Positions 1-13,200 of a stretch of DNA of 64,000 nucleotides are shown here, piece by piece. The notes under the pieces were generated by a model. That model saw nothing but the letters and a program-made list of their open reading frames with translations, ran no database searches and was not told the DNA's origin. The DNA is taken from contig JAJTUQ010000011.1 of NCBI GenBank assembly GCA_021399445.1, positions 186,001-250,000 on the forward strand, given 5' to 3'. Each line of letters opens with the position of its first letter. Within the stretch, counting starts at the first letter, position 1. The stretch comes from Xylogone sp. PMI_703. Its lineage: Eukaryota; Ascomycota; Leotiomycetes. Position numbers and translations under genes: made by a program.

Positions 1-317
1 TTCCGTGTGAAGAGTAACTCCCATTTGTTGTGCCTTGTACCACTTCCTCGTAGGAAAACCAGTGGTGCTATGCATATACACCGTCTGTCTACTTGTGGTA
101 ACAAGATCTGTACGGGCATATAGTAGGTTCCCGGCCCATGGTTCTATCTTATAAGCTGTATGCCTAGTTTAAAGTATTAGTTTAAGGAAGTCCAAGCAAC
201 AAACAGCACACTGCTTATATTCCTACTATTAGAAGTGCTTTCCCCATTGTATATTACGAGTTGTCTCACCTCTTCACCTATCACTCTGGTATAGTTTTTG
301 ACCAAATTAACGTCGAC
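1..317. other. intergenic / upstream region of the KSI-like gene
   Basis: No coding pattern is visible. It should contain the promoter of the KSI-like gene that starts at 318. An open frame extends upstream of that ATG to 261, but only from a TTG. Confidence 0.5.
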
Positions 318-1152
318 ATGGTTGCCCTTAATCATCTGTTACTCAGACTTTCTCTCGCCAATCTCCCCATCTTTACATCCGCCAACCCTCTCTCCAACCG
401 TGACCCCAGCAATCAACGTCCCCTAGGCTGGAAGCACCCAGACGTTGAGGCCGCCGAACATGATGGTTTCTATTTTGAAAACCCAGAGACAGACTGCAAA
501 TACGTCTCTCAACCCTTCATCTATAAAGCCTTTAAGACTCTGGAAACGGACATGAGTAGGCTCTTCACTCTCATTTACAAAGACGTGCATTTCACTATCG
601 TCGGCAACCATCCTGGTGCCGGCGTGTATCATGACTTGATGCATTTCTATGTAAATGCATTACGACGAGTTGCCATTGTGGGGAGTGAGCACCCGGATAA
701 ATTTCGTGTGATCCCCAAGGCAATTCATGGGGGCTGCAACCAGGAATGGTCTGTGCAAGAAATGAATTTTCAGGGCTTGTCAAATAGCGGTACGTTTTCC
801 CTTTCTCGATATTTCTCATCTTCGAGCTACTCTGTACTGATGAGTTACCAAAGGAACCCCGTTCGATATCATCAACGTCTGGATAACTCGCTGGTCTGAA
901 AAGGAGCAGATGGTTGAGGTCCGTACCTACATCGATTCGATGAAAGTCACACAGCTCTTACATGAGAATGAAAACTGGTGGAACTCGACCCGTCATATTC
1001 ATCACTACGAGTGGATGCCAGGTCCAACTGGTATGCCAAACTTAACGGAGCTGTACTCACTAATGCCCGAAGAGGATAGACCAAGGGGACATGCCCCTGG
1101 TGAGGGACTCGAGGGGAGAGTTCTGGGGTATCTACCTCCGCAGTGGGAATAA
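318..1152 (+). CDS. ketosteroid-isomerase-like (SnoaL/NTF2-fold) protein, maleidride dimerisation type
   Basis: Two exons, 318-789 and 854-1152, with a 64-nt intron (donor GTACGT, acceptor AAAG) give 256 aa. The ATG at 318 is the first in frame. The C-terminal half reads like a SnoaL-like/NTF2-fold domain: GAGVYHDLMHFYVNALRR, then HGGCNQEWSVQEMNFQG, then across the splice GTPFDIINVWITRW and VEVRTYIDSMKV. This order of motifs is typical of the family. In published maleidride clusters a KSI-like protein works with a PEBP-like protein in dimerising maleic anhydride monomers; the same role here is inferred from context. The first 22 residues are hydrophobic and could be a signal peptide. It is convergent with the alkylcitrate synthase gene. 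Start and intron are unproven but the splice restores a continuous domain. Confidence 0.85.
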
Positions 1153-2160
1153 GCTCTATATGGTTATGAAAGGAATATGTGCAAGGTGATAACATTGGAT
1201 CTGATGGAGGATGGAAATTCCATATTGATTTCTATAGAGTGCCATTCTTATATTGATTGTCATAGAGATGATATTTTCAAACAGCATTTAAGCACAAATA
1301 TTCAATGCAAGCAATTTACTATTCATGATGCAGGCCTCTATTTATCATGACAAGACGCCGCAGCGTATAGCCATCTACCAATGTCATGTCTGGGAGTTTC
1401 TGATCTCTAATAAGTTTTCCGATCGACTAATCTATGAATTTGGAAACCTAAGGCCCTGGTAGGGGACTTTGAGTCTGCTAGTTTCAAAATAATGAAGCAT
1501 GCCATCCTTCTACAATAGCGTAAATATTAGAAAATGTCATGACTGTATGCAATTATCTAAAGAGGACGAGGGTACCCTGCTGGAGACAACCTGTAGGGTG
1601 CTTCGTCGCGGATTCTACGGCTGCCACACCTCTACTGAGGAGCCTAGGCAGAGATTGGAGGTATTAACTTAGATGGGATGTAAAGAGAGCTGGGCGAGTC
1701 CTCAACACTGTTGACGATCTGGCTGTATTACATTAGGATTATCATGCCATATTTACTTTGAAACATAAATTTTATATACATCAATCTACCAAATAGAACA
1801 AATATTATAGTATTTCTTTTAAATATGTAGCTGTGGGTATACTACGCTCCCACCTGCTCACAGTACGTATTGTATACGTACGGGTGAACTTGGTGGTTTG
1901 GTAGTAAGATGGTGATGTATTAGAGTGGGTGCGGGTGGAGGAGTAGAACACTCCCCCTTCCCGATTGGGACTAGCTCTAGGTACACGTGACCGGATCCCA
2001 ACAGTAACCATTGACTCTACGCCCATCAAGCCGTCTATGTTTCACGAGTAGTCTCTTTTTAATAAAGATACATTGATTTTACTCGAGTTATTATAGCTTT
2101 GACAACTGATCCGCTACTGGAGTGATTGTCCCAGTGTATATATGCGATGGCCGGAAGAGT
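1153..2160. other. intergenic region between convergent genes
   Basis: About 1 kb between the stops of the KSI-like gene and the alkylcitrate synthase gene. Short open frames on the minus strand lack any family pattern. I see no RNA gene or repeat. Confidence 0.5.
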
Positions 2161-3645
2161 TTAATATCTCGAGCTACGTAATGTATCAGCCGGTATTTTA
2201 CAAATGGTATTTTGAGAAGGAATCTTACTCATAGACTCACGCCAATGTGCCATAATTCCAGCTAGGCGTTGAGCAAGCATCATGACCGGAATGAATTCAG
2301 CTTCAAAGCCACTATTTAAACAATTAGGCACGTTAGATGAACATATTGTTATCAGATTTTGACTTACCATGCGATGAAAAAGAAAACCCCATAGAAATCA
2401 GCGTTTGCGTTTAGCCCTCTCTTCGTAAAGTACTCGTCCTTCGCGGCAATCCGATCAATCTCCTGGGCTACTCTCAAAAGTGGGTTCGACCCAGCATCCA
2501 GTTCCACGAGCAATTCTTTAATAGGAGCAAGTCTTGGGTCGATCGTTTTATACGTCCGATGCCCATATCCGAAAAGCCTCCGCTCTCCCCTTTTGACTTC
2601 ATCAATCAAGGCCGGTACATTTTCCGGTTTCCCAACTTTCTCTATTACCTTATATGCGGATTCTGTAGCGCCAAAATGAAGCGGACCATATGCAGCTGCC
2701 AGGGCGCTGATGAGGCAAGAGATTGGATCGGGAAGAGAAGATGCAGTCGCGAGCAAGACGAAGGTAGATTGGGTCATGCCGTGGTCTGTGTTTAGAACAG
2801 CGAAACGCCGAAAACAGGACAGTATTCGAGGGTCTGGCTGGCCCGTCATTGGATCTACGTGACCCATCATATTGAAAATATTCTCAAAGTAAGTTTTGTC
2901 AGGAGACGCAGGCGTAGGCTTGATACCCTTTTTGTGGCTGGCGGCTAAGCCAATACACACCCCATAAGCTGCCACAGTTCTAATGATAGCTCGACCCACC
3001 TTCTCTTGATTTCCGTGATAAATATTACCACCGTTGGATGCTGGGATGAACTCAGGATCGCATCCAATGTATGCCGCTAGACCAGCCAGGATCATTGGCA
3101 TCGGCGGACCTGAATTACTTTTTTAACGAGCAACTATTAATATCTCTTATCATGACAGACCAGAAGATGCTACTCACGGAAAGCTTTGCACAGCTTTGAT
3201 TACGGAATCGGGAATTTTAGACATAGTGAGAGCCAAAGTTCGGCGAAGAGCCTCCTTCTGCGATGAGCTCGGATATTTCTCCCAAACCATAAGATGCAGC
3301 ATTTCCTCGAAGTCGCTCTCCCATACTTGCTCTAGCCTATAACCCCGATACAGAAGTAGACCATTGTCACTGTCACTGTGTATGGAATATGTTAATCATT
3401 TTTCATCATCTTATAAGTGTGATGTCATCGTACGCAAATGTAGTTGAAGTCTCTACCACGGCGGTATTTTGAAGACCTGGATCGTATATTTTCAAACCAC
3501 TAGAGACTTTGTCCGCCCGATTAGCAGAAGTTGATAGTCCCTTAATTTTCTTGAAATCCATTGCGGACACTGCATTGCGATTAATAGGTATCTCGTACTC
3601 CAACGAGGTACGAGTATCTTTCACGAGCAGCTTCCCCTTAGGCAT
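2161..3645 (-). CDS. alkylcitrate synthase (citrate synthase family)
   Basis: Four exons on the minus strand, 3645-3434, 3375-3178, 3117-2368 and 2311-2161 (introns 58, 60 and 56 nt), give 436 aa. The product would condense an acyl thioester, here the PKS-derived chain, with oxaloacetate to give an alkylcitrate. Citrate synthase landmarks are present in order: LYRGYRLE, PPMPMILAGLAAYI, the substrate histidine region TDHGM, GPLHFGATESAYK, the histidine of GYGHRTYKTIDPR and the aspartate of NADFYGVFF, followed after splicing by FFIACGFEAEFIPV and MAHWRESM. The second intron uses an upstream AG that gives PNSGPPMPM; the nearer CAG would break the frame. It is divergent from the ECH-like gene. 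A decayed second copy lies at about 22387-23130. The context argues for an alkylcitrate synthase rather than the mitochondrial enzyme. Confidence 0.93.
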
Positions 3646-4427
3646 CTTGAAAATCTAGGACTGATCTTTACTTCTTCACGATAATTTAGGCAATAAGTCT
3701 AGTATATGGATGATAATGGCCCAGTACATTTGAATGAATGAGGAACGATACGATTAGAGTGCAAAATTAATGGAGTCGGGTATATGGTTTCCCTCATAGC
3801 TATGTTATTACTTGCTTTAATACTGCGTTATAATGTTATTGGATAGCCAATAACCGGAGATCGCAAATAAAACGTTACAAGCTGGTTTCAATTGGAAGCA
3901 GGGGGGTTTTTTTGAAGGCCGAATACACACAAGTGCCGAGGACAAACTGGAGCGAATAGTAGTGGGCGGTTCTATGATAAGTCTCCGAAAAGTGGTCGCT
4001 GTGTAGACGCTCAACTTCGAAGAGCGGATGCATTTACATAAGCTAAGTGGGCTCTTAACTAAGCTAACTATCTAAACGAAACCCATTTCCAGTGATACGA
4101 GTCAATACTAACAAGAGAGCATGCACAAAGAGTAGTATTGGGCCGGAAACTTTCATAGAATAGATGACGTAAAAGAAGGGGGGGGGGGGGGGGGGGGATA
4201 AGCAACGAGACCAGTGGCATCGCAAATGCAGTGTAGAGAGATACATATTATTATGGTGTATTTACCGTTTGTAGCTCATACGTTGCCTCGCAAACTGCAA
4301 ACCAAGCTCGAGACTATAGCTTACATAAAGCCTATATCTAGTAACGCCTTGATTCTATAAAAAGTCCCGTACTACATACTATTTACCCTGGTACTTTCTG
4401 TAAGTGGAAATTCACAGAAGATACAAT
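3646..4427. promoter_or_regulatory. divergent promoter region, alkylcitrate synthase / ECH-like
   Basis: 782 bp between two divergent starts. It should hold both promoters. It contains a 20-base G run (listed separately). No binding site can be assigned with confidence. Confidence 0.45.
4178..4197 (+). repeat. homopolymer of 20 G
   Basis: An uninterrupted run of 20 G residues follows AAAAGAA. Runs of this length are prone to slippage and to sequencing error, so the true length may differ. Confidence 0.9.
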
Positions 4428-5232
4428 ATGCACAGCCCTACTTCAAACATACAAGTCCGATACCCCTGGCGGTACGTGTTGCACATTCAGTTAATCCAGC
4501 CCACACAAAGTGGCAGCTTGGAAAATGTATTCGATGAACTAGGTGCAGTCTTCACTTCAGTCACAGATGATAATAAGGTTAAGGCGGTCATCTTGTCTGG
4601 AGTTGCCGATGCCACTCTCCAGATGGATTTGGAAGACGCCGAAAGCGTTCAAAAATGTATTTTTGCTGTGGAATCATGCAAGAAGCGTATGTGCTAGCCT
4701 ACTTAGTTATTGTATCCTAGATCTTGAAGGTGGCTAATGCGGTAGCCCAGCTGTCGTCTGTATCACTGAGGGTGTGTGCAGTGCCACAAGTACTGCACTC
4801 GCATGTGTTTGCGATGTACGCATTTCCACGTCTGATACAACTTTCATGCTCAAGGGAGCTATTCCAAGTAGCATAAATATTATAGGAATGTTGGCAAAAC
4901 AGGTGTGTAGTAGCAGCTGGATACGAGATATCAGCTTGACTGGGCGAAAGTTTCAAGCTGATGAAGCCTGTCGGTTTGGGTTTACGAGCTACGTCCACGA
5001 GTCCAAAGCGAAAGCTTTCGAGAAAGCTCGGCACTTATCGCTGATGGTCATAGAGAAAAACTTAGATACAATACAGACGATCAAGGCAACATTTGTTCGT
5101 GAACTGCAGACAGGAAGCTCCACTACGGCAAACAAATTATCATGGTACACGGAAGCGCAAGCAGATAAGGACCTGGACCAAGTATTCGGTGTCGGAACAC
5201 TTCCCCCCACTCTGATATCAGCAAAGCTATAG
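4428..5232 (+). CDS. enoyl-CoA hydratase/isomerase-like protein, reduced
   Basis: Two exons, 4428-4686 and 4751-5232, with a 64-nt intron (donor GTATGT, acceptor CCCAG) give 246 aa. The splice joins ESCKK to PVVCITEGVCSAT, matching the crotonase core around the oxyanion loop. Other landmarks are KVKAVILSGVAD, CDVRISTSDTTF and SWIRDISLTGRKFQADEACRFGF. The protein resembles peroxisomal dienoyl-CoA isomerases but lacks the usual segment between the two halves of the N-terminal domain. The glycine-rich oxyanion loop is replaced by CSATST, and the acidic catalytic stretch of that subfamily is not recognisable (GAIPSSINIIG instead). It may be catalytically dead, repurposed or decaying. It sits between the synthase and hydrolase genes of the cluster. 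Confidence 0.72.
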
Positions 5233-5578
5233 GATCATAAGTTGCTATATAGGTGGTGGATATTGATCTACTGGATAGCCGTGACCCATTATGGTTGCCC
5301 AAAAGCGGCGTTGGGGCTGGTGGGCAACTGGTCAATGTCTTGATATGCGAGGATTATATAAAGTACCCGGCGTAGCTTTCGCATAATATAGAAAGATAGT
5401 ATAAACTACCCAGTACGCTTTTTTGAGATCTTGTAAAAATAAATGATATAAGTCGCCACGGTGACCTCTGTGCACTAGACATAAAAAATTAATCTTAAGT
5501 GGTCTTCGTCTCGATACACTGCGCAATATAGATCTTAATCACCAATACGGTTTAGAATAGTTTGCTGCCGTACTTAAA
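5233..5578. other. intergenic region upstream of the hydrolase gene
   Basis: 346 bp between two genes in the same direction. It should hold the hydrolase promoter. I see nothing else. Confidence 0.45.
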
Positions 5579-6298
5579 ATGCCTGCTTTGAAGTTTCTTT
5601 GTCTGCATGGAGCGGGAACAAATTCGCAAGTAAGTTATGGCTACTGGCATACTGCAGCATAATCTCAATCAGCTGTCTCGCAGATTCTTGACTCTCAGCT
5701 CGGTCCTCTTATACGAGAGCTCAAAAAAGATAACAGTGCAATCTTTCATCTTATCGAAGGAGAAGTCGAATCACCACCAGGTCCTGGTGTGGAAGGATTT
5801 TATGAAGGCCCATTCTTCAGCTACTATAAATGGCCACGCACTTTTCATGATGACGAGCAGTCCATTATAGAGGCTTATGAGATGTTGTATGAAACTCTCG
5901 AAGAAGAAGGACCCTTTGATGGCATTCTCGGCTTTTCACATGGCGGTGCTTTGGCGGCTGGCTTTATAGCCCACCATGCCACCCACAACCCTTACGACTC
6001 TTCCCTCTTTAGATGCGCCATCTTCTTTAGCTCACTCCCTCCTTTTCGAATGAATGATGAGCAGATTCCAATTTTTGAAGAGGGGTTAGAGGGCAAAATC
6101 AATATTCCAACGCTTCATGTGATAGGAAATCAGGACTTCGTATATAATTATTCTATCAATCTTTACAACCTGTGCGACTTAAAATCATCAACTATTTTGG
6201 TACATAATAAGGGACACGAGATCCCCACAGATGGAAAGACAGTTATAAAAATGGCAGCTGCAATTAGAGACTTGAGCAGCAGGTCAATGTTTCTTTAG
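5579..6298 (+). CDS. FSH1/LovG-type serine hydrolase
   Basis: Two exons, 5579-5629 and 5684-6298, with a 54-nt intron (donor GTAAGT, acceptor CGCAG) give 221 aa. The very short first exon encodes MPALKFLCLHGAGTNSQ, the usual N-terminal strand and HG motif of the FSH alpha/beta-hydrolases. The nucleophile elbow is GFSHGG with Ser102; the acid is Asp168 in GNQDFVYN and the base is His195 in NKGHEIP. Members of this family such as LovG release chains from highly reducing PKSs, and a hydrolase of this kind is part of every described maleidride core. Its position 1 kb upstream of the PKS, in the same direction, fits chain release. No motif argues against catalytic activity. Confidence 0.91.
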
Positions 6299-7278
6299 AC
6301 ACTGAAATCTGAAAACAGCTGAACAAAATAAAATAAAAATAAGTTATGAACTTCAGGGTTTACATTTAGGATTATAGGGACCAAAGACTATTGTTTCAGG
6401 GCATTTCCTTGTGTTAGTATTGTTCTGGTGACTCCGAGCCAAAGGACAGAATGAGTGACAATTGATCCGCTACCATATAGGCTTGCCTATTGTTTCATAA
6501 AACCTGTTACTCCCTACTTTTGTACATGCTGTGTAAAATTGTTAAGTTGAATGAGATTCGCAGTTAAAGGCTAGTCTAAGAGACTATTAGTCATTCTTTT
6601 GGAATTGACACCAGGTATTGAAGCTCCCTTCCTCCGCACAGCACACCTGGCGTTCATTGTGGACTTGGCTATATACCGATTACGTTCTCTAGCGATACAA
6701 TTCGCCAATAATCTCTTCTGCGATATTAAGCTCGCAATTCTCCCACTTTTCGAGCATAACGGCGGTGCTCAGCTTCGGGTTCCCCTGTGCATTGGCAAGG
6801 GGAAAGAACTACCCGGTGAATTTTTTAGTTCCCGGGGGCTTAGAAGATGTAGCCGTACATGACTAGATGCAAGTGACTACACAAGTCTAATTCTTACCAT
6901 TGAATTTAAACTTGAACGATGATTGGTCCTTACGAACCGCGAGATAGCGGGCGGAGGACAGGAAATACTCACAAGTCAATCGGTTGTAATGATGATATGC
7001 TCGGTGATAAAGTAAACCTTATTTATTTATTTCTATGTTATCCCATAATTTAGTTAAAAGGTACCAGTGCCTCTAATCTAAACAGTTCGAGCCCTGACGA
7101 CCCTCATATTTATCAAATCTGAGCGTTCCGAAGGATAGCAACGTCTCAGCAGTTCCAAAGACTGAGATCTAAAAGAGCTTTATTTGGGTTTAGCTATTCC
7201 TATGGTTTGAATATTTTAGTCAAGTAAGCGGTCTACAGACGAACATATACCGCAAGTTTACTTGGTAGATTCCGCACT
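6299..7278. other. intergenic region upstream of the PKS
   Basis: 980 bp. The open frame at 6599-6862 starts at a TTG and has no family pattern. The region should include the PKS promoter. Confidence 0.45.
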
Positions 7279-10200
7279 ATGGCTCCATACCTTTACGGTC
7301 AGCACGGCGGTTCTTCGGACGCTCTCATTGGGCCACTCGTGGTCAATGGCGCTGCAAATCTCTCAGAAGACAAGTCTATGCCCATTGCGGTGGTGGGAAT
7401 GTCTATGCGGGGCCCAGCAGATGCGACTAGTGTTGAAGGTTTATGGAAACTAGTCTCCGAAGCTCGCGAGGGCCGTAGCAAGATCCCCGAGGAGAGGTGG
7501 AATAACGATGCATTCTATCACCCAGATTTCAACAGAAACGGAACTCATAATGTAGATGCCGGTCACTTCATGACGGAAGACCTCTCACGTTTTGATGCGC
7601 CTTTTTTCAACATGACCAATGCAGAAGCTGCAGCACTTGACCCTCAACAACGTTTGCTGCTTGAATGCACCTATGAAGCTTTGGAAAATGCTGGAACTTC
7701 GCTTCTGGAAGTTCAAGGAAGTAAGACATCCTGCTTTGTTGGATCATTCTGTGGAGATTACACCGATATGTTGATGAGAGATCCTGAGACGGTACCTATG
7801 TATCAATGTACTAACAGCGGACATTCGCGGGCTATTCTTGCCAACCGACTTTCGTATTTTTTTAATCTTCAAGGTCCCAGCGCCACAATTGACACGGCCT
7901 GTTCTGCCAGTTTGGTTGCCCTCCATCTGGGTTGCCAGAGCTTACGGACGGGTGATGCGAAGAGAGCGGTAGTTGCAGGTGCCAACGTAATATTAAGCCA
8001 TGAGATTATGATCACTATGAGCATGATGAGGTATGGACACATCAATCACAGTGAGGATCTGGCTAATATAAATCTAGATTCATGTCTCCGGATGGACGTT
8101 GCTACACATTTGATGATCGTGCTAATGGATACGCCCGGGGTGAGGGCGTAGGCTGTGTTATCCTTAAGCCTCTTGAAGACGCTCTTAGGGACGGTGATAC
8201 AATTCGCGCAGTTATCAGAGGGACTGGCTCAAACCAGGATGGTAAAACTTCAGGCATTACGCTCCCAAGTGGCACCGCACAGGAGTTGCTGATTAGAAGT
8301 GTCTATGAATCAGCCGGTCTTGATCCACTTGAGACGAGCTATGTCGAAGCTCACGGGACGGGTACTTCTGCAGGGGATCCACTTGAGGCCGGTGCACTTT
8401 CGCGGGTATTCTGTCCTGCCCGTTCCTCTGATGAGCCCCTACGCATTGGGTCCATCAAGACAAATATTGGTCATCTCGAAGGTGCCAGTGGCATCGCGGG
8501 CGTCATCAAGACGATCCTCATGCTTGAAAATAAGATTCTGCTCCCACATCGAAATTTTAAGAACCCCAATCCTCGTATTCCATTCCATGACTGGAAGTTG
8601 AAGGTGAACACTGCATTAGAGCCTTGGATTTCTCGGGGCCCACGTCGTGCTTCCGTGAACAGCTTCGGCTATGGAGGCTCCAATTCTCACGCCATCCTCG
8701 AGAGTGCGGAGGACTACCTCTCTTCACATGGATTGAATGGCTCCTTTAGGAAAGCGAAGTCAATCCTCGATTCAGAGTCGGGGGATATCACTAGTGATTA
8801 CAGTATCCGATCTGCCAGCGGGAATACAAACAGTAACTTAGAGAGCCACACAAATGGCCGCAGCAATGGTAAGGTAGACAATCTACTCCCAGAAGGGCGG
8901 ACAAGGCTTTTCATCATTTCTGGATTTGATGAAGCTGCCTCCGAGCGACAAGCGAGAATATTGGGTAGCTACCTTGAATCAAGGCAAGGATTGGATGATG
9001 ACAATTACTTGGACGACCTTGCCTACACCCTGGGCGAGAGACGAACGGAGTTCACCTGGAAAGCCGCCGTACCAGCTTCATCGAAAATTGAGCTGAGTAA
9101 AGCTTTGTCAAGTGGCGTCAAATTCTCCAAGGCAAACAAGAAGACAGCTCTTGGATTCGTCTTTACTGGTCAAGGAGCTCAGTGGTGTGGTATGGGTAAA
9201 GAGCTAATCACAGCTTATCCAGTATTCCGAAAGACAATCAATAAAATAGGATCGTACTTGGCCAGTATAGGGGCGCCTTTCGATGTAGAGGACGAACTTA
9301 CCAAAGATCCCAACGACTCCCAGATTGGGCTCGCGCTTTATAGTCAACCGCTATGTTCAGCAGTTCAGATCGCACTCGTTGACCTCCTTGCTTCGTGGGG
9401 GATTAAACCCGCATCTGTTACCGGCCACTCAAGTGGTGAGATTGCTGCTGCTTATACCATGGGTGCATTGAATATGGAAGATGCAATGGCAGTGGCCTAC
9501 TACCGTGGTTTGGCGTCAAGTAATATGCAGAAGACGGGTACCGTGTCAGGATCAATGATGGCTGTTGGCATGTCTAAGGAAGACGCACTGCCTTACCTCT
9601 CTACGCTAACGAAGGGAAAGGCGGGAATTGCTTGTGTTAACAGTCCCTCAAGTGTCACAATTTCTGGTGATACTGCAGCAATTGATGAACTCCAAGAAAT
9701 ACTTGAAGAAAAGAAGCTTTTCGCTCGAAAGCTCGCTGTAGAAGTCGCATACCATTCACATCATATGGCACTAGTCGCTGATGAGTACGAAGCTGCCCTC
9801 TCAGGTATCAAAATTCGAGAAACAGGTGACATCGAATTCTACTCATCTGTTTATGGTAAGCGTATTGACGCTTCTGAGCTCGGCCCTTCTTACTGGGTAG
9901 CCAATATGTTGGGAGAGGTTAAGTTCGCAGATTCTGTACGTCTTCTTTGTCTGGAGACTTCCAGTAGCAAAAAGGGGCGAAAGCGGACCTCTTCATTGGT
10001 CATTAGCACGATTGTTGAACTTGGACCTCACTCTGCACTTGCGGGGCCTATCAAGCAGATTCTACAAGCCGATGATAAGCTCAAGGGGGCAGGTATTAGT
10101 TATGTTCCATCGCTCGTTCGCAAGGTCGATGCAACCAAGACTACGCTTGATTTGGCAGCAAAGCTGCTGCTTGGAGGATATCCAGTCAACCTTTCTTCTA

Positions 10201-13200
10201 TTAACCGTCCAATTGGCACAGAAAGCCGCAGCGTTCTGGTTGATCTCCCACCATATCCATGGAACCATTCCAACAGCTACTGGGCGGAGCCTCGATTGAG
10301 CAAGGTCTTTCGCCAGAGAAAATACCCCCGAACTGATCTTCTTGGCGCATTGGACAGGAATTCTAACCCATTGGAACCGCGGTGGCGTAATCATATCCGC
10401 ATATCTGAAATTCCTTGGGTCAAAGATCATAAGATCCAGTCAAATGTAGTGTACCCCGCCGCTGGCTATATTGTCATGGCCATCGAGGCAGCATTCCAAC
10501 ATGCAACCGAGAAATCGTTAACAATAGTCGGTTATAAACTTCGAGAGATTGCTATTGGATCTGCCCTTGTTATCCCAGAGCAATCCGATGGTGTCGAAAT
10601 ATTAGTAACATTCAAACCGCATACTGACAGCATTCGTGCACCATCGGATCTGTGGGACGAATTTTGTGTCTACTCAGTTACGGAAGATAACCGCTGGACT
10701 GAGCACTGCAGAGGTCTGATCATGGTACAAACACCACAAAGGAGTATCAACGTCATCGATGGTGATGTACAGGAAGTTGCCGAAAAGAAATCCCATACCG
10801 AAATCATCACTGAAATGGATGACAAGTGCAAACTCGATGTTGATATTAAAGAGTTCTACGAAAAACTCACTCAACTAGGCCTTGAGTATGGCGAAACATT
10901 TGCAAACATGATCAGAGCCCGTGCCGCTCGTAACAGGTGTATTGGGACCATCGCCATCCCTGACACTGCTGCAGTCATGCCGATGAACTTCCAATTTCCT
11001 TTCGTATTACATCCATCAACCCTTGATGCAATCTTCCATCCAATCTTTGTGGCTTTAACTGCAGAAGTGGGACCGTTGAAGGACCCTGCCGTGCCGGTCT
11101 ATGTTGAGGAAATATACATATCTCACGATATTAATTCTAAGCCAGGGGACGAATTAGTGGTTTATACCAATACCAAGCAAAAGGATAACAAGTATTTGAC
11201 GGCGTCTATGATTGTCATGGATGGAAGCAGCAGAAATAGCAGGCCCGTTGTTACAATTAGTGACCTTACTTGCACCACACTTGCGAGAGAAACTGCCATA
11301 GAATCGGGCGAGGAGACTAAGCGTATTGCCTATAACTATGAATGGAAAGCAGACGTCAGCCTCCTCTCCATCAAAGATGCATCTAATCTATGCGCTTATC
11401 CTACTCCACCTTCGCAGGAGAGACATGATGTTCGAGCGTTGGAGCAAACTGCATATTATTACATGGAATGGACTCTCTCCAAGATCTCTCCCAATGAGCT
11501 ACTTAGTATGGAACCCCATTTCCAGAAGCAGTATGCTTCTATGGAGAGATTTATTAAGAGCGTTCGAGAGGAGAAGCTTAGCATCCCGACTGAATTGTGG
11601 GTGGCTGCAGACCAAGCGGAAAGGGCCAACTTACGACATGCTATTCGAGACTCAGGACCGGAGGGCCGACTTATGTGTCTTATGGGGCGAAACCTTCCAG
11701 CCATCATGAAAGGAGAGATTGATCCATGGTCTCTACTTATACGAGAGCAAGGTCTCGAGGCCTATTTTAGGGAGACGGCTAGAATCGTCCGAACCTACGA
11801 TGCTGTGGCTAGATATTTTGACCTCCTTGGCCACAAGAACCCCCATCTGTCTGTTCTCGAAATTGGGGCTGGCACTGGAGGGGTTACCTTCCCTATCCTG
11901 GAAACACTTGGTGGCGCTGATGGTGAGCTTCCACGCTTCCAGAAATACGACTGCACAGACATCAGTAGTGTTTTATTTGATGCACTAAAAACGAGAGCCG
12001 CACCTTGGAAAGACCTAATTGCTTTCAAAGAGCTTGATGTTAACCATGACCCCATTACTCAAGGTTATACTGCTGAGTCTTATGATGTTGTCGTTGCTGC
12101 TTACACACTCCATACGAGTAAGTCGTTGCATGCCGCGTTGGACAACGTTCGGAAACTGCTGAAGCCCGGTGGAAAGTTGGTCATTATAGATGTAACTAGA
12201 GAACGCATGGTCCCTTTGGTGATTTTTGGTACTCTTCGGAATTGGTGGTCTGCCGAGGAAGAGAATAGGCAGGTGAACCCAGTCCTGTCAGAGGAAGAGT
12301 GGCAGAAGGCTCTCTTGGCTAGCGATTTCTCGAACTTAGATGTTGTCGTCTGGGATACCCCCCATGAGCCTGAGCATCAGAGCTCCATGATGGTTGCCAC
12401 TGCTCCGCTCAAGCAGACTATCGATACTCCAAATGTTCTTGTTATCACAGAAGAAATCGATTGCGGAGTGTCTGTGGCTCGCCTCCTTGAATACCTAACG
12501 AATCTCAGGATTGACTTCGAGGTGACTTCCTATGCCCTGGCGAATCCTACGGGCAAGGTATGCATCGTTCTTAGTGAACTTGCCGGGTCTATCTTTAGTG
12601 ATCCCTCACTAGAGCAGTTTGACACTGCCAAAGATATTTTTACTAAAAGCCGTGGCGTTGTTTGGGTCACTCGAGGGGGTATTCTCTCATCTACAAATCC
12701 TAACTCAAACCTTGTGACCGGCTTCGCTAGAACTTGCCGCGCGGAGACTGAGGCAACAGTCATTGCTACTCTCGACCTTGATTCTCAGCCACTACTCTCC
12801 CCAGATTCTGCGGCAGAAACTATCTTCAACCTATTCAAGCACCTCTTCATGTCTGATCATTCGTCACCAAATGAGATTGATACCGAGTATGTCGAGAAAT
12901 CCGGCCAACTGCTCATTCCTCGTCTCATGGAGAACAGTAAGCTAAGCAAAAATATCCTCTCATTCTCCTCTAGGCCTGTTCCCGAGTTGCAGCCATTCCG
13001 TCAGCCTGGGAGGCCGCTTGTTATGCACGTTGGCCAGCCTGGTCTTCTGGACACCATCCACTTCATTGATGATGAGAGGATGGCTCAAACTTTGGAAGAT
13101 GATCAAATCGAGATCGAAGTCAAGGCTACTGGTCTTAACTTTAAGGACGTCATGATGGGTCTTGGACAGATCCAAACGGAAACACTCGGCGGAGAGTGTG

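Noticed and set aside
6599..6862. 87-aa open frame upstream of the PKS
   Set aside because: Starts at TTG, no family pattern, lies in promoter space.
10062..10430. 122-aa minus-strand open frame inside the PKS
   Set aside because: Shadow of the PKS AT-DH linker coding sequence; no family pattern.
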